Shown: positions 35,314-44,218 of the stretch, piece after piece
Position numbering within the stretch: position 1 is the first letter of the stretch
Layout of the letters: each line of letters starts with the position of its first letter
Source of the DNA: an uncultured Lachnospiraceae bacterium
GTDB taxonomy: Bacteria; Bacillota; Clostridia; Lachnospirales; Lachnospiraceae
Direction: 5' to 3'
Length of the DNA: 64,000 bases
NCBI GenBank assembly: GCA_910578085.1
Contig: CAJTPM010000002.1
Coordinates: 121,934-185,933 of the forward strand
Notes under the pieces: model-generated
Seen by the model: the letters and a program-made list of their open reading frames with translations, nothing else
Told to the model about the DNA's origin: nothing
Databases searched by the model: none
Position numbers and translations under genes: made by a program

Positions 35314-37191
35314 CTATGATTTATTGTATGCATAAGTGGGCACGATCCTTTTTACCACGGCGCGAACATCTTCGGGTTTCTTCCCCTCATCAGCAACGAC
35401 GCCTGCCAATGCGTCAAGCCCTGACTGGAACTCCTCTTCATCTACTTCAATAGGTCTCCCGATATGGATCAGGTGATTGGCAGTATCCTTCATACCTTCT
35501 TCACTCATCAAAAGTTCTTCGTACAGTTTTTCGCCGGGACGCAGTCCTGTGATTTTAATCTCAATATCCTCTCCGGGAGTATATCCGGAGAGCTTGATCA
35601 GATTTTCAGCCAGATCATAAATTCTGACAGGCTCCCCCATGTCAAGAATAAAAATCTCGCCACCTTTAGCATAAGCACCTGCCTGCAGCACCAGAGAAAC
35701 CGCTTCCGGGATCGTCATAAAGTATCGGATGATATCCTTGTGGGTAACAGTGACGGGGCCACCCTGCTCGATCTGCTTTTTGAACAGAGGAATAACGCTG
35801 CCGTTGCTGCCAAGGACGTTGCCAAATCTGACGGCTACGAATTCTGTGGCATATTTCTGGTTGAGCTGTTGGATAATCATCTCACAGATTCTCTTTGAAG
35901 CTCCCATGATATTAGTGGGATTTACAGCCTTGTCAGTAGAAATCAGGACAAACTTTTTCGTGCCGTATTTTCCGGCAGCGCTGGCTGTTTTCAACGTACC
36001 GAATACATTATTTTTGATGGCTTCGATGGGGCTGTCCTCCATCAGGGGAACGTGCTTATGGGCAGCTGCATGATAAACGATCTCCGGGCGGTATGTTTTA
36101 AAGATCGTCTGCATACGGGCAGTATTCCTCACAGAAGCAATCAAAACGACCAAATCCAGATCAGGATGTTTTACTTTGATCTCCTGCTGGATATCGTAGG
36201 CGTTATTTTCATAAATATCAACGATAATTAACTGCTTAGCGCCGTGACCGGCGATCTGTCTGCACAGTTCGCTGCCGATAGACCCGCCACCACCGGTGAC
36301 CATTACTACTTTATTTTTGACATAGCCCAGGATCTCGTCCACATTCACTTCGATAGGATCCCGACCTAACAGATCCTCGATCTGCACCTGGCGCAGAGAG
36401 GAAACACTGACATCTCCGTTTATAAGCTGGTAGATACCAGGGACAAGCTGCAGCTTGCAACCGGTTTCCTTACATATTTCCAGAATTTCCCGGATTTTGG
36501 ATTTGGAAGCGGAAGGAATGGCTATGATGATTTCCTCAATGTGATAAGCATCTACTGCATCCTGAATGCATGTACGATCGCCGACAATTGGAACACCACG
36601 CAACAGCTTTTTATGACACCCCGGGTCATCGTCGATTACACACATCACTCTCAGATTCACATAAGTACTGGATTCTATTTCCTTTATAATGGCATTACCA
36701 GCTGCACCCGCGCCGATGACCATTGTATTTTTCTTTTCTGGATCTTTGGAGGCAGTACGCCGTCTGCTATTAAACAGACGGATAATCCTGTAGCTGAAAC
36801 GCGTAGCACATACCATTATCATCAGCAGAAAAGCATACATCGGGTAATAGCTTCTGGGCATTTGAATTGGTAAAACAGCCACCAGAATAATTTGCAGAAA
36901 AAAGCACAGAATGCAGGCAGCAGTAATATTGATCAGTTCATTTGTGCTGGCATATCTCCACACGCTTTTATAAAGCTTAAGTAGCCAGAATACGATTAAA
37001 GTAAGGAACAGATCGAAGGGAAGCAGAAGAGTTGCCGGTTCCATATATAGCATGCATTGGCCGTCAAAACTAAAATCAAAACGCCAATACAATGCACCAT
37101 AAGATGCAACCACAACAGCAAGCATGTCCAATATAATTAAAATTATTATTCTGCTGACAGGAATATGCCAGATGTTAAATTTTGTTTTCAC
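35314..37191 (-). CDS. Membrane-bound UDP-HexNAc 4,6-dehydratase (PglF/CapD/FlaA1-like)
   Basis: 625 residues, normal for the long CapD/PglF form. There are four hydrophobic helices (about 12-115), a CoA-binding-like domain near 145-270 (GAGAAGNAI), then an extended SDR catalytic domain: VTGGGGSIGSEL (about 293-304), the STDKAVNPTNIMGASK segment with catalytic Lys, and a C-terminal GLRPGEKLYEELL motif. It converts UDP-GlcNAc to the 4-keto-6-deoxy sugar at the membrane, the first step to bacillosamine-type sugars. The start is GTG after GAGGAGTAATT. It is divergent from loaP, while its likely partners (PglE, PglC, PglD-like) lie in the loaP operon. Substrate is inferred. Confidence 0.92.
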   Translation of the reverse strand: MKTKFNIWHIPVSRIIILIILDMLAVVVASYGALYWRFDFSFDGQCMLYMEPATLLLPFDLFLTLIVFWLLKLYKSVWRYASTNELINITAACILCFFLQIILVAVLPIQMPRSYYPMYAFLLMIMVCATRFSYRIIRLFNSRRRTASKDPEKKNTMVIGAGAAGNAIIKEIESSTYVNLRVMCVIDDDPGCHKKLLRGVPIVGDRTCIQDAVDAYHIEEIIIAIPSASKSKIREILEICKETGCKLQLVPGIYQLINGDVSVSSLRQVQIEDLLGRDPIEVNVDEILGYVKNKVVMVTGGGGSIGSELCRQIAGHGAKQLIIVDIYENNAYDIQQEIKVKHPDLDLVVLIASVRNTARMQTIFKTYRPEIVYHAAAHKHVPLMEDSPIEAIKNNVFGTLKTASAAGKYGTKKFVLISTDKAVNPTNIMGASKRICEMIIQQLNQKYATEFVAVRFGNVLGSNGSVIPLFKKQIEQGGPVTVTHKDIIRYFMTIPEAVSLVLQAGAYAKGGEIFILDMGEPVRIYDLAENLIKLSGYTPGEDIEIKITGLRPGEKLYEELLMSEEGMKDTANHLIHIGRPIEVDEEEFQSGLDALAGVVADEGKKPEDVRAVVKRIVPTYAYNKS

Positions 37192-37234
37192 AATTACTCC
37201 TCATTTTCTTAAATACTTATTTATATTCTTTTTT

Positions 37235-37263
37235 ATTCTACATCAGACGGGTGAAAAATACAA
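37235..37263 (-). promoter_or_regulatory. Probable promoter of the CapD/PglF-like gene
   Basis: On the minus strand, TTGTAT, 17 bases, TAGAAT, with a leader of about 37 bases to the GTG start. The -10 fits well (5 of 6), the -35 poorly. Confidence 0.4.
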
Positions 37264-37457
37264 TGAAAAGATATGTTTATACTGTTAATTGCTGTAAAAA
37301 ATCACAGGTTTTTGGCGTTTTTGGCGTAATACAGATCATGCAAAATCCTAATAAATATAAGGTGAGCAACAGAAAAGGATTTTGACGGTTGCTTTTTTCG
37401 TGATAGAGTGTTAAAATCACTTTGATACAAAATATCATTTTGGAAGTTCTTGAAGCG

Positions 37458-37608
37458 TGGGCACTTGAACTTTTGGGGATATCACATATACGGATGCAGA
37501 AGTATTATACCTGAAAACGGAGGTTAGCGTCACTTATTATTATGCCATGGGACAGTATATCTGCCTGGTATAAATGGCGAAGCTTACCCAAAAACAGTCA
37601 TGTGCCCA
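37458..37608. repeat. Imperfect inverted repeat framing the loaP leader
   Basis: TGGGCACTTGA (37458-37468) and, on the other strand, TGGGCACATGA (37598-37608). The similarity weakens but continues inward to a TTTTGGG block on both sides, about 22 bases per arm. The enclosed about 110 bases hold no gene. They contain AT-rich -10-like sequences (TATTAT at 37503), and TTGAAC-16-TATACG starts in the left arm. It could be an invertible promoter segment, a small mobile-element remnant or a long leader hairpin. The rest of the 460-base gap between 37192 and 37651 shows only a doubled TTTTTGGCG near 37310. Confidence 0.4.
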
Positions 37609-37651
37609 TATTTAATGCAATTTATGCATGATAGACATTATCGTGGGGGAT

Positions 37652-38191
37652 ATGGCAGTGTACTATGTGATACAGGTGGCACCGGGAAAAGAGGAGGAGA
37701 CAGAGAGGTTTATTGGTGAAAGAGTATCACAGGAGTGGTATTTTTCCTGTTTTCATCCAGTACGTCATGTGAGAAAGAAATTCCGTGGGATGTGGAAGGA
37801 CAGGCAGGAGAAACTATTACCTGGCTATGTGTTTATAGAAAGCGAAAATGCGAGAGAACTGTATATGGATCTGAAGAATATTCCAATGATGACGAAGCTC
37901 TTGGGATGGGAAGGGGAGTTCATTACAGCGCTAACTGAGCAGGAGGCAGATTGGCTCGAAAAAATTGCATCTGTGGACAGAGATGGGAAGATTACCGGGG
38001 AAGTAAATCTTTCCCTGGTAGAGGTGGGAGAAAATGATGAAGTGAAGATTCTTTCCGGACCACTTAAGGATATGGTGGGAATGGTAAGGAAAATCAATAT
38101 GCATAAGCGGATCGCTGAGGTCGAGGTAGTGTTTATGGGAAGAAAGATAGTACTTCATCTGGGGATTGAGATAGTAGAGAAGAAATGGTGA
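37652..38191 (+). CDS. loaP: LoaP-type NusG paralogue, processive antiterminator
   Basis: 179 residues from ATG 37652 with GGGGGAT before it; an in-frame ATG at 37628 has no site. An N-terminal NGN domain (YYVIQVAPGKEEETERF, then KLLPGYVFIE near 60-70) is followed by a KOW domain (NDEVKILSGPLKDMVGMVRKI, about 130-150). It lies far from any rpoB/secE context and directly upstream of a long polysaccharide operon, the typical setting of LoaP rather than housekeeping NusG. LoaP proteins keep RNA polymerase going through terminators in long operons and bind a small hairpin in the leader RNA of the target. A GC-rich GAAA-loop hairpin follows at 38240. Confidence 0.85.
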   Translation: MAVYYVIQVAPGKEEETERFIGERVSQEWYFSCFHPVRHVRKKFRGMWKDRQEKLLPGYVFIESENARELYMDLKNIPMMTKLLGWEGEFITALTEQEADWLEKIASVDRDGKITGEVNLSLVEVGENDEVKILSGPLKDMVGMVRKINMHKRIAEVEVVFMGRKIVLHLGIEIVEKKW

Positions 38192-38239
38192 ACGGATAAT
38201 AAAAGATAGAATATAGAAAAAATGTAGAGAAGAATTTTG

Positions 38240-38255
38240 AGCGCCGAAAGGCGCT
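38240..38255 (+). promoter_or_regulatory. GC-rich GAAA-loop hairpin after loaP (LoaP site or terminator)
   Basis: AGCGCC, GAAA loop, GGCGCT: six perfect pairs, extendable by G-T wobbles, followed by TGTTCTATTTA. It stands between loaP and the first operon gene. It could be the leader hairpin bound by LoaP, or an intrinsic terminator that LoaP overrides; the T-run is only moderate. Confidence 0.55.
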
Positions 38256-38348
38256 TGTTCTATTTAGAAAGATTTTTGTATTAAGGAATAAAAATATGTC
38301 ATTTTAGTGGCAAAAAGAGAAGGCAGCGAGAACAGGAGAGTATTTGCT

Positions 38349-39740
38349 TTGACTGACTTAGAAAAGAAAGGTAAAAAGTTGTTTGAGAACAGTGAGAAAA
38401 TAGTACCCTTTGAAAATAAAGTATGGCTTTCTTCCCCCACAATGCATGGGGAAGAGCTCGAATATATGAAAGCGGCCTATGATACCAACTGGATGAGTAC
38501 GGTTGGGGAGAACATCAATGAGCTGGAGCGGCTGGCAGAGGACCATATGGGGGGCATGCATGCCGTAGCTTTGAGCTGTGGTACGGCAGCCCTGCATCTG
38601 GCGGTAAAACTGGCGGCCGGGAAACTTTATGGCAGCAGCTCCGGTATTTCCACGCCGGATGGGCTGGGCAGAGGCGGGAGCCTCTATGGCAGGCGGGTGT
38701 TCTGTACGGATATGACCTTTGATGCCACGGTAAATCCGGTGGTGTATGAGGGGGGAGAACCGGTCTTTATCGATACGGAGGAGGAGACCTGGAACATGTC
38801 GCCGGAGGCTTTGGAGAGGGCCTTTGGGATCTATCCGGATGTGAAGCTGGTGGTGATGGCCCATCTTTACGGGACGCCGGGGAGGATTCAGGAAATCCGG
38901 GAGATCTGCGATGTCCATGGGGCACTGCTGATCGAGGATGCGGCGGAGTCCCTGGGGGCGGCCTGCAGTGATGCGGCAGGAGTGATGCGGCAGACAGGGA
39001 CTTTCGGGGATTACAGCATTATCAGTTTTAACGGGAATAAGATCATTACAGGTTCTTCCGGGGGGATGATCTTATGCCATACGAAGGAAGAAGCAGATAA
39101 GGCGAGGAAGTGGAGCACCCAGAGCAGGGAGGACGCGCCCTGGTACCAGCATGAAGAGCTGGGATATAACTACCGGATGAGCAATGTGATTGCAGGAGTG
39201 GTGAGAGGACAGTGGGGGCATCTGTGGGAGCATATCGAGAGGAAGAAAGAGATTTATGAGAGATACAGGGAAGGGTTAAAAGGCCTGCCGGTGCGGATGA
39301 ATCCTTATGATGCGGAGAACAGTGCACCGAATTTCTGGTTATCCTGTCTGCTGGTTGACCGGGAAGCGTTATGTGAGAGCGTCAGGTCGGAGAAGGGATT
39401 TGGTTACAGGAGTGAAAAGGGAAAATCGTGTCCGGATGAGATCCTGGAGGCGTTACAGAGTATCAATGCAGAGGGGCGTCCCATATGGAAGCCGATGCAT
39501 ATGCAGCCGGTCTACAGGATGAATAAATTCATCCAGATGAACGGATTTGTGATGAGGGAAGGAAATGGCAGGGCGGAGAGCAATGCGTATCTCGGGGGCG
39601 GCACTGTCGGGAAGGACGGGAAGCCTCTGGATATGGGGATGGATATTTTTGAGAGGGGGCTGTGTCTGCCAAGTGATGTGAAGATGACGGAGGGGGAACA
39701 GGAGAGGATCATAGATGTGATCTGCAGGTGCTTTGCATGA
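38349..39740 (+). CDS. DegT/DnrJ/EryC1-family aminotransferase (PglE-like)
   Basis: 463 residues from a TTG at 38349, favoured because AACAGGAGAG lies 8 bases before it; a GTG at 38307 is possible but has no site. PLP features: SCGTAALHLAVKLA near the N-terminus, LIEDAAESLGA (cofactor-binding Asp), FGDYSIISFNGNKIIT with the Schiff-base Lys. It is longer than usual (about 390), with inserts near 95-110 and 360-410. It would aminate a 4-keto-6-deoxy-UDP-HexNAc to a 4-amino sugar, using the product of the divergent CapD/PglF-like enzyme. It overlaps the next gene by ATGA. It is rich in GC compared with genes after 41 kb. Confidence 0.88.
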   Translation: MTDLEKKGKKLFENSEKIVPFENKVWLSSPTMHGEELEYMKAAYDTNWMSTVGENINELERLAEDHMGGMHAVALSCGTAALHLAVKLAAGKLYGSSSGISTPDGLGRGGSLYGRRVFCTDMTFDATVNPVVYEGGEPVFIDTEEETWNMSPEALERAFGIYPDVKLVVMAHLYGTPGRIQEIREICDVHGALLIEDAAESLGAACSDAAGVMRQTGTFGDYSIISFNGNKIITGSSGGMILCHTKEEADKARKWSTQSREDAPWYQHEELGYNYRMSNVIAGVVRGQWGHLWEHIERKKEIYERYREGLKGLPVRMNPYDAENSAPNFWLSCLLVDREALCESVRSEKGFGYRSEKGKSCPDEILEALQSINAEGRPIWKPMHMQPVYRMNKFIQMNGFVMREGNGRAESNAYLGGGTVGKDGKPLDMGMDIFERGLCLPSDVKMTEGEQERIIDVICRCFA

Positions 39741-40519
39741 AAAAGTGGATGAGATTTCTGATGGGTGTAGGGGCAGGTACTCTGTTACTTGGATTTGTTG
39801 TCAGTGGAATAGAAAATATAAGGGAAAAGAAAGGCGCCTGTACAGGAGATGAAGCAGTAAAGGCGTGCAGGGAACAGGCGGAGAGTAAAGCAGAAAAGCA
39901 TCGGGCGTATGGCCCTTATGAGCAGTATCTGAAAAGACCAATTGATTTTACCATAGCGCTTCTGGCGCTTGTTTTTTTATGCCCGGTTTATCTGATCCTT
40001 GCAGTGCTTGTCCGGGTGAAGCTGGGGAAACCTGTGCTTTTCGAACAGGAGAGGCCGGGGAAGGATGGAAAGGCCTTTAAATTGTACAAGTTCCGGACGA
40101 TGACAGATGAGCGGGACGGAAAAGGGGAGCTGCTTCCGGATGAAGTGAGGCTGACAGGACCTGGAAAGAAACTGCGCTCCACCAGTCTGGATGAGCTGCC
40201 GGAACTGTTCAATATCATAAAGGGAGATATGTCGCTTGTGGGGCCGAGGCCGCTGTTAACAGAGTATCTGTCTCTTTATAATGAAAGGCAGGCGAGACGG
40301 CATGAGGTGAGACCGGGACTTACGGGACTGGCCCAGGTGCACGGGAGGAACGCGATCTCCTGGGAAGAAAAGTTTGAGATAGATGTGGAGTATGTGGACA
40401 GGATCAGCTTTGCAGGAGATGTGAAAATTATTTTTGAGACAGTGGCAGCGGTACTAAAGCGGGAAGGAATTAACTCGGAGACGGCTGTTACGATGGAGAA
40501 GTTCAGAGGAGGAGATTAA
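39737..40519 (+). CDS. Initiating sugar-1-phosphate transferase (PglC/WcaJ C-terminal type)
   Basis: 260 residues from ATG 39737 (ATGA overlap with the aminotransferase). An extra N-terminal helix (about 8-22) and a charged linker precede the catalytic module: YLKRPIDFTIALLALVFL re-entrant helix, GKPVLFEQERPGKDGK, KLYKFRTM, LDELPELFNII, GPRPLLTEYL and RPGLTGLAQVHGRN. This is the short PglC-like form. It puts a phospho-sugar, probably a diacetamido-bacillosamine type given its neighbours, on undecaprenyl phosphate. It is the second initiating transferase in the window, so it starts a second polymer. Confidence 0.9.
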   Translation: MKKWMRFLMGVGAGTLLLGFVVSGIENIREKKGACTGDEAVKACREQAESKAEKHRAYGPYEQYLKRPIDFTIALLALVFLCPVYLILAVLVRVKLGKPVLFEQERPGKDGKAFKLYKFRTMTDERDGKGELLPDEVRLTGPGKKLRSTSLDELPELFNIIKGDMSLVGPRPLLTEYLSLYNERQARRHEVRPGLTGLAQVHGRNAISWEEKFEIDVEYVDRISFAGDVKIIFETVAAVLKREGINSETAVTMEKFRGGD

Positions 40520-40546
40520 AATAAGCATACTCAGGTAAGGAGTTGT

Positions 40547-41173
40547 ATGAAAAAAATAGTGATCATTGGTGCAAGCGGGCACGGTAAAGTGGCAGCGGAT
40601 ATTGCTTTAAAATGTGGATATACAGATATAGTCTTTCTTGATGACAATATAAGTATCAAAAACTGCGGCAGACATTCTGTTGTGGGAAGCAATGACAGAG
40701 TGGAAGATATAAATGGCGATGTGATCGTAGCAATAGGCAATTCTGCTGCGCGAAGGAGAATTCAGGAAAGCATAGAGGAAGAAAGGCTGGCGGTTCTGAT
40801 CCATCCGGATGCTGTGGTGGCGGAGGATGTTACGATAGGGAGCGGCACTGTGGTCATGGCGGGGACGGTCATCAATCCCGGGAGTATGATAGGCAGAGGA
40901 TGCATTATCAATACCTGTGCTTCAGTTGACCATGACTGTAAACTGGGGGATTATGTCCATGTGGCAGTGGGGGCACATCTGGCAGGAAGCGTTGAGGTAG
41001 GGGATGAGACTTGGATCGGAGCAGGAGCTACGGTGAGCAACAATATCGAGATTTGCGGAAGATGTATGATTGGAGCAGGGGCTGTGGTAGTAAAGGATAT
41101 AGAAGAGGCCGCAACATATTTGGGAGTACCAGCTAGACAAAAACAGGAGACCGGTTTCAAAGATCAATTATGA
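40547..41173 (+). CDS. Left-handed beta-helix acetyltransferase (PglD/NeuD-like)
   Basis: 208 residues. The N-terminal Rossmann-like part has IIGASGHGKVAADIAL (about 4-19). A left-handed beta-helix of hexapeptide repeats runs from about 85 to 185 (VAEDVTIGSGTVVMAGT, then NTCASVDHDCKLGDYVHVAVG), including the catalytic His in VDHDCK. It N-acetylates a 4-amino UDP-sugar with acetyl-CoA, as PglD does. The start follows AAGGAG. It overlaps the next gene by ATGA. A second enzyme of this type at 59 kb belongs to the legionaminic acid set, so the two probably serve different sugars. Confidence 0.88.
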   Translation: MKKIVIIGASGHGKVAADIALKCGYTDIVFLDDNISIKNCGRHSVVGSNDRVEDINGDVIVAIGNSAARRRIQESIEEERLAVLIHPDAVVAEDVTIGSGTVVMAGTVINPGSMIGRGCIINTCASVDHDCKLGDYVHVAVGAHLAGSVEVGDETWIGAGATVSNNIEICGRCMIGAGAVVVKDIEEAATYLGVPARQKQETGFKDQL

Positions 41174-42360
41174 AAAAAGTTTTATTGGTTGCAACAGTAC
41201 CATCTATGATAGGGCAATTTAACATGAATAATATCCAGCTACTTAAGGAGATGGGATACGAAATCCATGTGGCCTGCAATTTTCGGGATAAAAGTATATG
41301 GCCGGAAGAACGAGTAAAAGAGTTTGTTAAATTGTTGAAGAATATTAAGGTGGAATTTCATCAAATTGATTTCAGCAGATCACCGAAATCCATAGGTCAG
41401 ATTCGAAAAGCTGTGTACCAGATGGATAATTTGATGGAGAAAGAAACATTTGAATTTGTACATTGCCATACTCCGATGGCTGGAGCAATCAGCCGCTTAC
41501 TCTGTCATAAAAATAGTATTAAAGTTATTTATACAGCGCATGGATTCCATTTTTATCAGGGAGCGCCTTTAAAAAACTGGTTGATTTATTATCCGGTTGA
41601 AAAGTTGTTGAGTCGATGGACAGATATATTGATCACTATTAACAGGGAAGATTATAAACGAGCAGAGAATAAGTTTCATGCAAAAGAAACAGTGTATATC
41701 CCGGGAATTGGCATTGATGTTAAAAAATATGAGAATGACCGGACTGATTTGAAAGAGAAAAGAAAAGAACTGGGAATCGGACCAGATGATATTATGCTGC
41801 TTTCTGTTGGAGAATTAAATGAGAATAAAAACCACAGAGCAGTAATAGAGGCGTTAGGAAAAATAATAGGGGTTAATAAAAATAGTGCAGATTATCTGCA
41901 CTATTTTATTGCGGGAAAAGGCGAACTGGAAGATAAGCTAATAGAATTAGCAGACAGAGACGGAGTCAATCTGCATCTTCTGGGATTCCGTAATGATGTT
42001 TTGGAGCTTTTGAAAGCAACGGATATATTTATTTTGCCATCCATCCGTGAAGGCCTGAATGTAAGTTTGATGGAGGCTATGGCGTGCAAATGCCCGGTAA
42101 TATGCAGTAAGATCAGAGGAAATATTGATTTGGTAATTGAAGGAAAAGGGGGATATCTTTTTGCGTCTGGGGAACAAAACGATTTAGTGGACAAGCTTAA
42201 CAGATTGATTAAAATGTCTGCCGGAAAACGTTGCGATTTTGGCGAATACAATTATCGGAAAATACAGAGGTTTGATTGTGAAAAAGTAAATAAAAGAATG
42301 CGTGACATTTACAGCAGTTTTTATGAAAAAAAAGATGGACAGAGAATTTTTTCAAAATAG
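41170..42360 (+). CDS. Glycosyltransferase family 4
   Basis: 396 residues, GT-B fold. The N-terminal domain has VHCHTPMAGAISRLLC and YTAHGFHFYQGAPLKNW, a pattern of the EpsD/PglA-like GT4 enzymes that add the second sugar to lipid-linked bacillosamine or GlcNAc. The C-terminal site is visible as LPSIREGLNVSLMEAMACKCPV. Cytosolic. It overlaps the acetyltransferase gene by ATGA. From here on the DNA becomes clearly more AT-rich. Confidence 0.9.
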   Translation: MKKVLLVATVPSMIGQFNMNNIQLLKEMGYEIHVACNFRDKSIWPEERVKEFVKLLKNIKVEFHQIDFSRSPKSIGQIRKAVYQMDNLMEKETFEFVHCHTPMAGAISRLLCHKNSIKVIYTAHGFHFYQGAPLKNWLIYYPVEKLLSRWTDILITINREDYKRAENKFHAKETVYIPGIGIDVKKYENDRTDLKEKRKELGIGPDDIMLLSVGELNENKNHRAVIEALGKIIGVNKNSADYLHYFIAGKGELEDKLIELADRDGVNLHLLGFRNDVLELLKATDIFILPSIREGLNVSLMEAMACKCPVICSKIRGNIDLVIEGKGGYLFASGEQNDLVDKLNRLIKMSAGKRCDFGEYNYRKIQRFDCEKVNKRMRDIYSSFYEKKDGQRIFSK

Positions 42361-42364
42361 TGTA

Positions 42365-43399
42365 ATGAAAATAAAGAGTGGATATCTGGTTACAATTATT
42401 GTTCCCGCTTACAATGTGGAAAAAACGATAGAAAATTGCATAAAATCAATCTCTTCCCAGACATATGAAATGATTGAAATAATTATTGTGGATGATGGTT
42501 CGAGTGATAATACTTATGGTATTGCTGGAAGGCTTGCTGGAAAAGATGAACGAATCAGAGTAGTCAGACAAAAAAATAAGGGGGCCAGTTCGGCAAGAAA
42601 CAGGGGGATTCAGGAAGCGACAGGTGAATTTATTATATTTGTAGATGCAGATGATACGATTATGTCAAATATGGTGGAGACGCTTGTAGATAAACAGAAA
42701 AGATGTAATGTTGATTTAGTCCAGAGTGCTATTTTACGAATCAGTGGTAAAAAAGATAAACAGATCCTTTCAGATAAAATAATTCATGAATATAAAAACA
42801 GAAAAGAAATAAGAAGAAATTTTTTTGAAATACTGGAGAATGAATTGAATAGCCCGGTCGGAAAATTATATAAGAAAGGTATTATTTGTGAAAATAATAT
42901 TTTGTTTGATGAACGTCTGGAAGTATCTGAGGATCTGTGCTTTAACTTACATTATTTGGAGAATATCGAGAGTATGGTATTTATACCGGAACTATTATAT
43001 AAGTATTATTTAAATAACAGTTATTTGACAAAAAAGTATAAAAAAAATTTGTTTGAAATGCGCAGGAGAGCAATTGAGGTTTTGGATGATTTTTTGAATA
43101 GAAATGGATTGAAGCGAGATAAAATATATTATTTATATATTAAGCTGGTATTTGCGTCTGCAATGCAGGAGATAGAAAACGGAAAAAACAGAAGAGAAAG
43201 ATACAGAATAATAAAAAACAACTTAAGCCGGGGAGAAGTTCGGGAAGCTATTGATGAGTGTAAGCCGCATGGGTGTGTGGAGAGCGTTTTGTATTATATT
43301 ATTAAAACACAAAATATTGCACTGATTGATTTGAGCTCAAGGGTTTTCGGATTAGCCAGAAAGAGTACGTATTTGAAAATTAGGAGAGTGAGTGTTTAA
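42365..43399 (+). CDS. Glycosyltransferase family 2
   Basis: 344 residues if it begins at ATG 42365, giving MKIKSGYLVTIIVPAYNVEK, a normal GT2 N-terminus. Upstream in-frame ATGs at 42302, 42323 and 42335 overlap the previous gene; none of the candidates has a clear ribosome site. Core motifs: VDDGSSDNT and the metal-binding FVDADDTI near residues 97-104. The C-terminal 130 residues are helical and rich in Lys, Arg and Tyr. Cytosolic, donor unknown. Very AT-rich. Confidence 0.8.
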   Translation: MKIKSGYLVTIIVPAYNVEKTIENCIKSISSQTYEMIEIIIVDDGSSDNTYGIAGRLAGKDERIRVVRQKNKGASSARNRGIQEATGEFIIFVDADDTIMSNMVETLVDKQKRCNVDLVQSAILRISGKKDKQILSDKIIHEYKNRKEIRRNFFEILENELNSPVGKLYKKGIICENNILFDERLEVSEDLCFNLHYLENIESMVFIPELLYKYYLNNSYLTKKYKKNLFEMRRRAIEVLDDFLNRNGLKRDKIYYLYIKLVFASAMQEIENGKNRRERYRIIKNNLSRGEVREAIDECKPHGCVESVLYYIIKTQNIALIDLSSRVFGLARKSTYLKIRRVSV

Positions 43400-43408
43400 A
43401 GAGAAGAC

Positions 43409-44218
43409 ATGATAAAAGTAACACTATCTTTTGATGACGGAAGAAAAGATAACTACAGAGTGGCCAATGAAATATTAGCACCTATGCAGCTTCCGGCGAC
43501 ATTCAACATAACAACCGACTATGTTTCAGGAAAAGAAGCGCGGGGGATACCCTGCGCTAATCAAGCTATGAATAAAGAGGAAGTAGTGAATCTTTCCAGG
43601 AATGCTTTGATCGAAATAGCAGGACATGGAAAAAGCCACCATAATGGATTTGTTAATTTAATGGATGGAGTAAAGGAATTAAAAGAGTGGTGTGGACTGG
43701 ATAAAATGGGCATAGCCAGTCCAAATTCCCAGTTATCTGAAAAGGAGCTGCAAAGAGAGAGAGGCAGATATAAAAAGAATGAGATTTGTTATGTAAGGAC
43801 CGGTGTCAGGTGTCTTCATAGAACATTTATAAAAAGATGTTTAAGAAAGATAAATAAACAGATTCATTCCGGGAAAATTTCAAGTTGGGTATGTAGAGAA
43901 TCTTTACTGTCAAAAGAAGACAATTATATTTTAAACAGTATTCCGGTTCTTCATTATAATACATTAGACGAAGTAAAAAAGATAATTAACGACGCGGTCG
44001 AAACAGATAAATCCTGTATTTTGATGTTTCATAGTATATTAAAAGAAGGAGAAGATTTTTACAGAGATCTATGGAGTTGGGATTATGAACAGTTCCGTAG
44101 ATTATGTGTCTTCCTAAAGGAAATGGAAGAGAAAAAAATGCTGCAGGTAAGTAAGACAATGGATATAGTAAACAATATCTGCGAAATGGAACAGAAACGA
44201 GGAGAAACGGGATTATAA
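43409..44218 (+). CDS. Polysaccharide deacetylase (CE4-like)
   Basis: 269 residues. VTLSFDDGRKDNY (4-16) is the CE4 motif 1 with the catalytic and metal-binding Asp pair, and IAGHGKSHH (about 71-79) is the H-x-x-x-H motif 2. CILMFHSIL near the C-terminus is the last motif with its His. No signal peptide is visible, so it may act inside on a precursor. It would remove an N-acetyl group from a sugar. It lies directly before, and overlaps by TAATG, a fusion of an aminotransferase-like and a FemAB-like domain; together they suggest removal of one acyl group and addition of another. Confidence 0.8.
   Translation: MIKVTLSFDDGRKDNYRVANEILAPMQLPATFNITTDYVSGKEARGIPCANQAMNKEEVVNLSRNALIEIAGHGKSHHNGFVNLMDGVKELKEWCGLDKMGIASPNSQLSEKELQRERGRYKKNEICYVRTGVRCLHRTFIKRCLRKINKQIHSGKISSWVCRESLLSKEDNYILNSIPVLHYNTLDEVKKIINDAVETDKSCILMFHSILKEGEDFYRDLWSWDYEQFRRLCVFLKEMEEKKMLQVSKTMDIVNNICEMEQKRGETGL

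Noticed and set aside
35202..35453. Plus-strand open frame of 83 codons
   Set aside because: Runs across the promoter of the Dcd-like operon and into the antisense of the CapD/PglF-like C-terminus; no ribosome site.
37309..37326. Tandem TTTTTGGCG repeat as a start of a CRISPR or iteron array
   Set aside because: Only two units without spacers and no cas or replication gene nearby.
37182..37385. Plus-strand open frame of 67 codons before loaP
   Set aside because: It starts inside the divergent gene and crosses that gene's promoter; low-complexity translation without a motif.
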